From Methanobacteriota archaeon (lineage in GTDB: Archaea > Thermoplasmatota > Poseidoniia > Poseidoniales > Poseidoniaceae): 23,300 nucleotides of DNA. The stretch lies in assembly GCA_018645535.1 (NCBI GenBank), contig JABGWN010000168.1:1-23300 (forward strand), in the 5' to 3' direction. Position numbers and translations under genes: made by a program. The notes under the pieces were generated by a model. That model saw only the letters and a list, made by a program, of their open reading frames with translations. It was not told the DNA's origin and searched no databases. Shown piece after piece: positions 7,328 to 13,464 of this stretch. Position 1 is the first letter of the stretch. Each line of letters opens with the position of its first letter.

Positions 7328-8722
7328 TCAGTCGCTACGTCGTGGACGGCGCTTCTTTTGTCGACCTTCTTCTTCAGCCATTGCTCGGAGTTCTCGAGAT
7401 GATTTTCCATCTTTATCGCTACCGCCCTTGGAACGCTTCTTACCGCCACTCTGAGAGATATCGACCTTGATTCTTCGACCGTTGAGTTCAGTACCATTTA
7501 GGGCTTTGACAATCTCTTCACCATTGTCTTTCTCGGATACAAAGACGAAAGCAAATCCTTTCGGTTTGCCACCTTTGTCAGTAGCGATAGCGACTTCATT
7601 GATGGTTGCATTGTCGCCAAAGAATTCAGTAACGACCTTTTCGTCAGCATCGAATGGTAGGTTCCCAACATAGAGTTTGAGTCCCTTTGGAGGTCCAGAT
7701 GTTTTCTTTTCTTTGTTATCAGCATCTCGAACACCGATTTTTCGGCCGTTGATCTTGTGTCCATCGAGAGCGGAGATTGCGGCTTCTGCTTGTGGCTTAG
7801 CAGTGAATGTGACGAATCCAAATCCTCTGGAGGCTCCAGAATCATCAGTCATGACAATACAGTCTGTCATGTCCCCGTGCTTGCCAAACATTTCCTTGAG
7901 TTTTTCAGTATCGACTTCTCGAGGAAGGCCTCCAACAAAGAGGCGGCATCCTGGTGCTGCTTTTTGTCGGCGTCCTTGGCCTCCGCCTTGCCCTTCGAAT
8001 CTGAAGTATGTACGTTCTCTTCCATCTTCTCGTACGTCAGCAGCAATGTATGTAGCGCGACCAGATGGGCCATGGGCAAAGAGTGCTTCAGCCTCTCTCC
8101 CCCATCGCTTTCCAGATAGGTTGAGTTCTGATGCGCCTTGTTCAAGTTCTGCCCAACCGGCTCCGAAGTTATCTGCTAATGCACGATAACTCTGGTATTT
8201 GCAAGAAGGACAAGCGACATTCCAATCACCGTTGACTTCTGCGACAAGTGTATCTCCACATGAAGGACAAATAGCATGAAGAATGCCACAATCCTTACGT
8301 TCTCTAAAATCGATTCGGACAACTGGAGTTACCTCGGTGACAACAGCTCGAGCCACATCTCTGCGACGAACAGCGTCGGCAACGGTATGGAGGAATCGAT
8401 CGGCAAGACGAGTAACATGGAAATGACCTTGCAACTGACTTGGAAGAATGGAGCCCTTCTTACCTTCAACGACAAGGATACGGGCTTCTCCACCTTTTTC
8501 CTGAAGTTTCTCAAATTGGCAAATGATGGTATCGCCAATGGCAATATCGACAATTTCTTTTCCGGCTTGTACGGTAACTACGCCGTCATTGATGTTCATT
8601 TGGCCAACGGTTGTTGATACGATTGAATCGTCGATAACCATTGTTCCTTCGCCGGCTTCTACGTCGCCGACGTTTGCTACTTTTGTTCCTGGGGTGACGA
8701 GGCTCGTCGTCATTTTAATCAT
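7328..8722 (-). CDS. csl4: Exosome subunit Csl4 fused to two RRM domains
   Basis: 464 residues, against about 190 for ordinary archaeal Csl4, the RNA-binding cap subunit of the 3'-5' exosome. The first 175 residues are Csl4: the N-terminal beta domain (TPGTKVANVGD... GEGTMV), an S1-like domain at about 60-140 (AIGDTIICQF, LQGHFHVTRL), and a zinc ribbon with Cys152, Cys155, Cys171 and Cys174. Residues 176-258 form a module I do not recognise, ending in a Gly/Gln/Arg stretch. RRM1 spans about 259-333 with RNP2 RLFVGGLP and RNP1 RGFGFVTF. RRM2 spans about 348-422 with RNP2 KLYVGNLP and RNP1 KGFAFVFV. The tail (423-464) is Lys/Arg/Ser-rich. The reading frame is continuous through all parts. The start may instead be the ATG at 8713, which has an SD-like GAGATGAT before it. 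Expected role: recruiting RNA to the exosome. Confidence 0.93.
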   Translation of the reverse strand: MIKMTTSLVTPGTKVANVGDVEAGEGTMVIDDSIVSTTVGQMNINDGVVTVQAGKEIVDIAIGDTIICQFEKLQEKGGEARILVVEGKKGSILPSQLQGHFHVTRLADRFLHTVADAVRRRDVARAVVTEVTPVVRIDFRERKDCGILHAICPSCGDTLVAEVNGDWNVACPSCKYQSYRALADNFGAGWAELEQGASELNLSGKRWGREAEALFAHGPSGRATYIAADVREDGRERTYFRFEGQGGGQGRRQKAAPGCRLFVGGLPREVDTEKLKEMFGKHGDMTDCIVMTDDSGASRGFGFVTFTAKPQAEAAISALDGHKINGRKIGVRDADNKEKKTSGPPKGLKLYVGNLPFDADEKVVTEFFGDNATINEVAIATDKGGKPKGFAFVFVSEKDNGEEIVKALNGTELNGRRIKVDISQSGGKKRSKGGSDKDGKSSRELRAMAEEEGRQKKRRPRRSD

Positions 8723-8727
8723 CTCAT

Positions 8728-8762
8728 AGCACGGTTTCTTCGCAGATGCGAAGCCTTGTGCT
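8728..8762 (-). promoter_or_regulatory. Hairpin in the csl4-RRM 5' leader
   Basis: An imperfect inverted repeat lies just upstream of the csl4 start. The inner stem CTTCGC (8738-8743) pairs with GCGAAG (8748-8753) around the loop AGAT. An outer stem AGCAC (8728-8732) pairs with GTGCT (8758-8762), and GG pairs with CC, with a small internal loop between. A second short palindrome, GCGAG-G-CTCGC, is at 8770-8780. The structure could end the upstream methylase transcript or form a leader structure controlling csl4; there is no long T run after it. The pairing is seen directly, the function is a guess. Confidence 0.4.
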
Positions 8763-8810
8763 GTTTATTGCGAGGCTCGCCCCCTTTTCAACCCATCACA
8801 TGACTTGGCT

Positions 8811-9431
8811 TCACTTCAAACGCTCAAGACGATAGCATCGAATTCGAGTTGAACCCTGCTGTTGCTTGTGATGCGAATAGGCAGCAGGCAACCGAAAATC
8901 AGTCTGATAAATCGAATGTATTACGTATCCATTTGATTTTGCAAGTGCTGCCAGATGTCCTGCGTCAATGCTATGGATGAAGTGAATTAATGGAATGTTC
9001 ATGGCGAATAGTGTCTCAAAAAAAGGCCTATCTGCATGTTTGGTCTGAACCCCCCACGGAGGATTCATAATTGCAATATCAACAGTAGAATCAAGTTCAA
9101 TAGCAGAGCCATCAACACGTTGATGAATTGTTTTCAAGAATTCATTTCCTTCGACTTCAGAGATATTCGCATCGATGATATCAATCGCTATCTTGTCACA
9201 TTCTACCATCGTAACTTGTTTTGCTCCTAGAAATGCAGCGCCGATACCAAGGACGCCATTTCCAGCACCTAAGTCAAGGACATGCTTCCCGTCAAATGAA
9301 TCGCCCAGATCAATCTTAGTAAGCCATGCTGCGGCTAGATTCCCTTCAGTAGGATATTGTTCTAGTTCAACAGAATGACACGGATGTGATTTCAGAGAAG
9401 AAAGTCGCATCGCGAGATGCCGTTGGCGCAT
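8811..9431 (-). CDS. METTL5-like RNA adenine methyltransferase (COG2263 type)
   Basis: 206 residues, a Rossmann-fold SAM methyltransferase. ELEQYPT (22-28) is the N-terminal motif of METTL5-like RNA methylases, the SAM-binding loop DLGAGNGVLGIGA is at 53-65, the acidic residue closing beta-2 is in VECD (77-79), and the catalytic motif is NPPWG (123-127). NPP[FWY] marks amino-group (N6-adenine) methylases; METTL5 itself has NPPF and modifies small-subunit rRNA in eukaryotes. An rRNA target is therefore likely but inferred. I chose the ATG at 9431 over an in-frame start at 9506: it begins 4 bases after the zinc-ribbon gene, has GGTGA 4 bases before it, and the family motif follows at the usual distance. 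The longer form would overlap the upstream gene by 71 bases. Confidence 0.87.
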   Translation of the reverse strand: MRQRHLAMRLSSLKSHPCHSVELEQYPTEGNLAAAWLTKIDLGDSFDGKHVLDLGAGNGVLGIGAAFLGAKQVTMVECDKIAIDIIDANISEVEGNEFLKTIHQRVDGSAIELDSTVDIAIMNPPWGVQTKHADRPFFETLFAMNIPLIHFIHSIDAGHLAALAKSNGYVIHSIYQTDFRLPAAYSHHKQQQGSTRIRCYRLERLK

Positions 9432-9435
9432 AACT

Positions 9436-9440
9436 TCACC
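9436..9440 (-). promoter_or_regulatory. Shine-Dalgarno of the methylase gene, containing the upstream stop
   Basis: On the minus strand the sequence reads TGG TGA AGTT ATG. The GGTGA ribosome site includes the TGA stop of the zinc-ribbon gene and sits 4 bases before the ATG. It decides the methylase start at 9431 and points to translational coupling. Confidence 0.65.
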
Positions 9441-9681
9441 AACGTCGCTGCTGTTGACCGAAATTCTGTTGATTGAATTGCTGTTGTTGTTGCAAACGAG
9501 CAGCATATTCTGCTTGTTGCATCGCTTGTTGATTACTAATCATTAGAGCGATTTGGCGTATTTGTTCTGCTTCTATTCGAAGTCTGGCGATGAGTTGTTC
9601 ACCAGGTTGTTGACCGCCACAGAATCGACAAAAACGAGTTCCATCATTCTGTGATTGTCCACATGTTACGCAAAAACCCAT
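9436..9681 (-). CDS. Small zinc-ribbon protein with Gln-rich tail
   Basis: 81 residues, function unknown. Residues 4-21 form a compact zinc ribbon of the C-x2-C...C-x2-C kind (FCVTCGQ with Cys4 and Cys7; FCRFCGG with Cys18 and Cys21). A helical, Gln- and Ala-rich segment follows, ending in QQQQQFNQQNFGQQQRRW. No signal peptide or membrane helix is present. It is a real gene rather than a chance frame: the Cys spacing is canonical, the ATG is preceded at 4 bases by GGTGA (9686-9690), and it fits exactly between its neighbours with a 4-base junction to the methylase gene. The low-complexity tail suggests a protein- or RNA-interaction role near the RNA-processing genes, but this is only inferred from position. 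Confidence 0.78.
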   Translation of the reverse strand: MGFCVTCGQSQNDGTRFCRFCGGQQPGEQLIARLRIEAEQIRQIALMISNQQAMQQAEYAARLQQQQQFNQQNFGQQQRRW

Positions 9682-9741
9682 TTCTTCACCATCCTTTCCT
9701 GTATGCTGACAATTATCAACCTTTCACTCATTCAAGTTTGT

Positions 9742-10779
9742 TTAGCCCATAGAAGTCATTTGTAAAAACACAGGCCATGTTTCAAATCCAGTGGCAGTTG
9801 CTCGCTCGTTGATGTTGTTCCAACGAGGGTCATCCATCATTTCGCTCGGTTCAATGCCGTTGGCAAGGAGTTCTGTTACGAGAGATCTAAATTCGATTTC
9901 AATTTCGGATTGTTGCGGCTGTGGTTCCAACGGCTCGGAGGGAAGTGGAACGGCTTCAACAACAGGTTCATTGAGTTCTTCAATAGAATCCAACTCTTCA
10001 CCAGCAGCTTGCATTTCTTCAAATCCTGTATCAGTGGCTTTTGTTATTGCGTCCTCTACATTCTGTGGTTCGTCTGAGGTTCCATCAGCAACTGACGGAA
10101 GGGGGACGGAAGCATGCTTCTCAATGACAACATCTGATATCATGACTATTTCAGGTGGCGCGATTTCTACTTTTTCCTCTTGAACAACTGGCTCAGGGGT
10201 TGCAGGTTCAGTCGCACGACCAACTCCGAGAACCTCTGCTTGTTGACGCGCAAATTCTGCGGCTTGCTTCCTTGGAAGACTTACGAAACACTTGTTTGGA
10301 ACGGAGGTAGGTGGGAATGGCAAATAATAGCGTTCAATCGCTGGGAGATCTGGATGTCGGAAACAAAGCATATTGATATTTTCAAATCCTCTCTGAGCAG
10401 GAACATCGACTGAGAACGGTACGGGTTGAATTGTTATTGAAGCACGAACCCATTTCTCTGTTGTAACGAGATGTTGCATCCATGGCCCTAGATCACTTGT
10501 TGCGAGGTCGAGAAACTGAAACGATGCATCTCTGGGGTCAAGGCCCTGCTCTTGTAAAAGTCGTGCTTCTGCTCTGGGGCGATGAAATACGCCGATGACA
10601 GGTTGGCCATGCTCGACCATGTCGCCATGTAATTCCAATATCTTGCGTTCTCTACGAGGACAAATCAACATAATTTGCATACGAGTTGCCTCGTTATCGT
10701 AAATATCTCCCCAACGTTTTGTAGCTTCAGATTGAAGACCATCGATGGTCATGTTTGGAATCATTGCAGTTATGCCCAT
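9742..10779 (-). CDS. Hypothetical protein with acidic linker
   Basis: 345 residues; I do not recognise the family. Residues about 1-190 look globular, with mixed alpha/beta character and segments such as MQIMLICPRRERKI and DLGPWMQHL. Residues about 190-290 are low-complexity, rich in Pro, Glu, Ala and Val, and probably disordered. The last 50 residues (FRSLVTELLANGIEPSEMMD and onward) look helical, possibly a small interaction domain. There is no signal peptide or membrane helix. I chose the ATG at 10779 because GGTGA lies 4 bases upstream and the gene then starts 4 bases after asd; an in-frame ATG at 10803 would overlap asd. Cotranslation with asd is likely, but a biochemical link is not evident. 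Confidence 0.7.
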   Translation of the reverse strand: MGITAMIPNMTIDGLQSEATKRWGDIYDNEATRMQIMLICPRRERKILELHGDMVEHGQPVIGVFHRPRAEARLLQEQGLDPRDASFQFLDLATSDLGPWMQHLVTTEKWVRASITIQPVPFSVDVPAQRGFENINMLCFRHPDLPAIERYYLPFPPTSVPNKCFVSLPRKQAAEFARQQAEVLGVGRATEPATPEPVVQEEKVEIAPPEIVMISDVVIEKHASVPLPSVADGTSDEPQNVEDAITKATDTGFEEMQAAGEELDSIEELNEPVVEAVPLPSEPLEPQPQQSEIEIEFRSLVTELLANGIEPSEMMDDPRWNNINERATATGFETWPVFLQMTSMG

Positions 10780-10783
10780 GCCC

Positions 10784-10788
10784 TCACC
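10784..10788 (-). promoter_or_regulatory. Shine-Dalgarno containing the asd stop codon
   Basis: The minus strand reads CGG TGA GGGC ATG. GGTGA includes the asd stop and lies 4 bases before the ATG at 10779, the same geometry as at 9436-9440. It supports the shorter start of the unknown gene. Confidence 0.6.
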
Positions 10789-11878
10789 GCTCCGATGATG
10801 CATCGCTTGGATTTATGTCTACTGATGGAATTTCCCCTTCTGCTACAGCAAGTTCTGCTAACAGGACAACTCCTCCAGCCGCTCCACGGATTGTGTTGTG
10901 TGAAAGTGCTTTAAATTTGACAGTGGGCCCTTCAACAGCCTCAATGTGAAGGATTGTTTCCATGCCAGCAATCAAATTTTGCGAAGGATTTGGATTTGAA
11001 TTCTGAAATGAACCCCAGAGATGTTTCGCTCTTGTGGGTGATTCATCAAGGATGATGATCGGAGATGTAGGGGCACTTGGGAGTTGAACCAAGTGATTGT
11101 ATTCTTGAGAGAGAAGTAGAGACTTAATTTCTTCATAGGTTACGTTTTGCTCAAGTTCAAGTTCAACATTGACGATGTGTCCTTCTTCAGCATCGACTCG
11201 TTTACAACCAACATCCCATTCAGCGTTAATTCGTAAAATACGTTCTGCCTCTTCGATTAATTTTTCAGCTTCGCCTTCTATCTCATTCCCAATGGCTGCT
11301 TTTCTTTTTTCTTCATCCAGTAAAAGCGTCCAGCCTGCACCTGACAGGGCTTGTTCACTGCGTACCTTGACTCGTACTATGCGATGATGGTTGGCAATCA
11401 CGTGAAGTGGATGAAGGACTGGTATGAGTGTGCAATTTGTGGCACAAGCAAGTAACCCAAGTTCTCCAGGCCACTGTTTGAGTGATTCAGGATTCACATC
11501 AGCAACAGCAAGAGGAACCTCTGGGTGCATACGATAGGCACTCGAATTTGAAAAAACGACTAAACCGTTCCTCGATAAAAGTGCTTCAATTGCATGAGCG
11601 GGACTGCTTGGTAATGCACTGAAGACAATGCTTACGCCAAGAGATTTCAAAGAACAATGAAGTTCTGGAGAGTGGACATCGAGTATCGGCTCAGAGATTG
11701 TGTTCAACGCTTTGGGTCTTTTGTGTTTCAATCTCCATGGAACTGTTGTGAGCATTCTCCCACTGTCTTGTCCTGCAACAGCGACCAAATCGAACCATGG
11801 ATGGTTTGCGAGTCGTTGCTGCATTCGTTGCGAGACAAATCCGCCTGCACCCAGTATCGCAACACGTGCCGAAGGCAT
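10784..11878 (-). CDS. asd: Aspartate-semialdehyde dehydrogenase
   Basis: 364 residues. The enzyme reduces aspartyl phosphate to aspartate semialdehyde with NADPH, the branch point to Lys, Thr, Met and Ile. The cofactor loop is VAILGAGGFVSQRM (6-19). The catalytic cysteine is Cys149 in ATNCTLIPVLHPL. QALSGAGW (176-183), the general-base His233 in GHIVNVELEL, and HNTIRGAAGG near the C-terminus (327-336) all match the archaeal/fungal-type ASADH. An in-frame extension to 12067 adds 63 residues without family resemblance and would run into the opposite sodN gene. The ATG at 11878 is preceded by AGGAG and directly begins the Rossmann fold, so it is preferred. The gene heads the long minus-strand run. 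Confidence 0.9.
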   Translation of the reverse strand: MPSARVAILGAGGFVSQRMQQRLANHPWFDLVAVAGQDSGRMLTTVPWRLKHKRPKALNTISEPILDVHSPELHCSLKSLGVSIVFSALPSSPAHAIEALLSRNGLVVFSNSSAYRMHPEVPLAVADVNPESLKQWPGELGLLACATNCTLIPVLHPLHVIANHHRIVRVKVRSEQALSGAGWTLLLDEEKRKAAIGNEIEGEAEKLIEEAERILRINAEWDVGCKRVDAEEGHIVNVELELEQNVTYEEIKSLLLSQEYNHLVQLPSAPTSPIIILDESPTRAKHLWGSFQNSNPNPSQNLIAGMETILHIEAVEGPTVKFKALSHNTIRGAAGGVVLLAELAVAEGEIPSVDINPSDASSER

Positions 11879-11968
11879 GTTGGCTCCTAGGGATGGAAGT
11901 TTTAGTCCCTTGCTCGTCGATAAGGCGGGAAAGCATATCTTCAAATGCTTCATTTCTAACGGAGAACC
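11879..11968. promoter_or_regulatory. Divergent promoter region between asd and sodN
   Basis: A 90-base gap serves two genes transcribed outward. Toward sodN, an A/T-rich GCATATCT (about 11933-11940) lies about 30 bases upstream of the ATG, and GGAG sits 4 bases before that ATG. Toward asd, CTAAAAC on the minus strand lies about 22 bases from its ATG, a distance that would give a leaderless or very short leader. Both TATA-like assignments are weak. I see no clear operator for a metal-responsive regulator. Confidence 0.35.
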
Positions 11969-12409
11969 ATGGAGAACAAACCTACCATCCAAGCTTTTGC
12001 CCACTGTGACGGCCCATGCGGCGTCTACGACCCTGCGAGTGCCCGTGTTGCGGCCGAAGCAGTCCAATCGATGACCAAGAAGATGGTCGCTCTAAGTGAA
12101 AGTGATGCAGATTCTGGCTCCGCATCTTACATCAATACAATGAGCAGATACGCTGCCATTAAGGAAGAAGAAGCACAAATGTGCAAGCATGAACTCCTCG
12201 TATTGTGGACTGATTTCTTCAAGCCACAACATCTCGAAGCTATCCCTGAACTCCATACCACCTTCTGGCAAGCAGCAAAACTTTGCTCAGCATGTAAGGT
12301 CGAAGTCTCAGAACAACACGCACAAGAACTCATGGATGCAGTAGAAAACATCCACAAAATGTTCTGGTCCGTCAAGGGACGAGAAGTCTCCTGGATTCGT
12401 GCAAGTTGA
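11969..12409 (+). CDS. sodN: Nickel superoxide dismutase (NiSOD)
   Basis: 146 residues. The enzyme disproportionates superoxide in the cytoplasm using a nickel site made by the mature N-terminus. The nickel hook HCDGPCGVY starts at residue 12, so the mature enzyme would begin at His12 (its His1), with Cys13 and Cys17 as thiolate ligands and Tyr20 as the conserved gating Tyr. The 11-residue leader MENKPTIQAFA must be removed for nickel to bind. KHELLVLWTDFFKPQHLE (73-90) and PELHTTFWQA (93-102) match the four-helix body of known NiSODs. Total length and helix layout are standard. The SodX-type protease gene follows directly and overlaps. NiSOD replaces Fe- or MnSOD in many iron-poor marine microbes. 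Confidence 0.95.
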   Translation: MENKPTIQAFAHCDGPCGVYDPASARVAAEAVQSMTKKMVALSESDADSGSASYINTMSRYAAIKEEEAQMCKHELLVLWTDFFKPQHLEAIPELHTTFWQAAKLCSACKVEVSEQHAQELMDAVENIHKMFWSVKGREVSWIRAS

Positions 12410-12704
12410 GGGTTCAAGTTTGAACACGATTGCTGTAGTCGTCATTGGCGACAGCATGTGGCCAACGCTACGGGATGGAGATACATTCGAAGCAGTCCCC
12501 TATTCAGATCAAGCAATAAATGTAGGAGATGTTGTGGTTTTCAAGGACCCCACGCGCACTTCTCGAATCTGTGTGAAACGAGTTGTGCATGCCAAACCTG
12601 AGGGCTTGTTTGTACAAGGGGACAACCCAGATCCAACTGCCTCAACGGACTCCCACAACTATGGTTTGGTTTCCTATGAACTACTGATTGGGTTGAAGCG
12701 ATAA
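12399..12704 (+). CDS. sodX: NiSOD maturation protease (SodX-type, S26 family)
   Basis: 101 residues, a minimal signal-peptidase-like serine protease with no membrane anchor. GDSMWPTLRDGD (17-28) carries the nucleophile Ser19, CVKRVV (58-63) the general base Lys60, and GDNPDPTASTDS (74-85) is the closing S26 box. Directly downstream of sodN, this is the protease that frees His1 of NiSOD. The GTG start overlaps the sodN end by 11 bases; a TTG at 12420, seven codons later, would avoid the overlap and keep all catalytic motifs. Its 3' end overlaps the opposite GT2 gene by 24 bases. The substrate is inferred from synteny, which for this pair is well established. Confidence 0.9.
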   Translation: MQVEGSSLNTIAVVVIGDSMWPTLRDGDTFEAVPYSDQAINVGDVVVFKDPTRTSRICVKRVVHAKPEGLFVQGDNPDPTASTDSHNYGLVSYELLIGLKR

Positions 12705-13424
12705 CTTTCCTCTTCCCAGTTCAGCATCAACAGGATGGGGAAACAATCGACGGATGATGAGTTTCTTCAATATCGAAGAACCATCCCGTACCGAACCGAG
12801 TTTTGGCTCTCCAATTCGAGGGTGGTACTGGACTGGATAGTTCCGGAGTTGAATCTTTGCAACTGCACATTCTGCATACATTTCGGCTTCGATTTCAAAG
12901 TCCATGCTGTTCAGATTCATTTGGCTGAGTGCTGCTTTGTCAAAGACCCAATATCCGCTGCACAAATCATGGATTTCCAATCCAAATAACATGACGGCAG
13001 ACCATGTGAGGAGATGATTTCCTATCCAATTTTGAGTTGTCATTGCATGTGGATGCATTTGATTAGTAAGTCGATTTCCAACAATAATTTGTCCCTTTTT
13101 GAGTAATGGGAGCATGTTCAACATATCATCTGGATGATAGGTGCGATCAGCATCAAACATAACTACGGCATCAAAACCGTTCTTAATCGCATATTCAAAT
13201 CCAACACGAATTCCTTCACCTTTCCCTTTCGTTGGCTGTACGAGAACTTTACAACCAGAGTTTTCCCCGATTTGCCTAGAGTTATCCGAACTATTCCCGT
13301 CAACAATGACTACACTGGGAGACCAACCTAGGTCTCTCAATGGTTGGTAAGGGATGGCACCTAGGACACTTTCTAATCCATCCTCCTCGTTGAGGACGGG
13401 TAGGAGAATCATCAGTTCCTTCAC
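12681..13424 (-). CDS. GT2 glycosyltransferase, dolichol-phosphate sugar synthase-like
   Basis: 247 residues, a cytoplasmic family 2 glycosyltransferase (GT-A fold). LPVLNEEDGLESV (8-20) is the N-terminal nucleotide-sugar motif, VVIVDGNSSDNS (38-49) follows, and the metal-binding DxD is Asp91-Ala-Asp93 in VMFDADRTYHP. DLCSGYWVFDKAAL (153-166) resembles the acceptor region of dolichol-phosphate mannose/glucose synthases. No C-terminal membrane helices are seen, as in the soluble DPM1 class. It probably transfers a sugar from a nucleotide donor to a polyprenyl phosphate, which the GT-C protein encoded just upstream could use outside the membrane. The start is GTG; an ATG four codons in is a plausible alternative. 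Donor sugar unknown. Confidence 0.87.
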   Translation of the reverse strand: MKELMILLPVLNEEDGLESVLGAIPYQPLRDLGWSPSVVIVDGNSSDNSRQIGENSGCKVLVQPTKGKGEGIRVGFEYAIKNGFDAVVMFDADRTYHPDDMLNMLPLLKKGQIIVGNRLTNQMHPHAMTTQNWIGNHLLTWSAVMLFGLEIHDLCSGYWVFDKAALSQMNLNSMDFEIEAEMYAECAVAKIQLRNYPVQYHPRIGEPKLGSVRDGSSILKKLIIRRLFPHPVDAELGRGKLSLQPNQ

Positions 13425-13464
13425 GTTCTTAGCCCCACTCGTTTGTTTTTCATGTCTTCCCTCA

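Noticed and set aside
7677..8189. Open frame of 170 codons on the plus strand
   Set aside because: It lies wholly antisense to the Csl4-RRM gene, whose domains are unmistakable, and its translation is Ser/Pro-rich without any motif.
9432..9506. Longer start of the METTL5-like gene
   Set aside because: The added residues are the reverse phase of the Gln-rich zinc-ribbon tail, and the short start has a well-placed GGTGA.
9454..9510. CAA/TTG-rich repeat as a possible microsatellite or regulatory repeat
   Set aside because: It encodes the Gln-rich tail of the small zinc-ribbon protein in frame and is irregular at the DNA level.
11879..12067. N-terminal extension of asd by 63 codons
   Set aside because: It has no resemblance to the family, would overlap the opposite sodN gene, and the Rossmann fold begins directly after the ATG at 11878, which has its own AGGAG.
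12399..12704. Reading the S26-type protein as a general signal peptidase I
   Set aside because: It has no membrane anchor, is only 101 residues long, and overlaps sodN, which fits the dedicated NiSOD protease instead.
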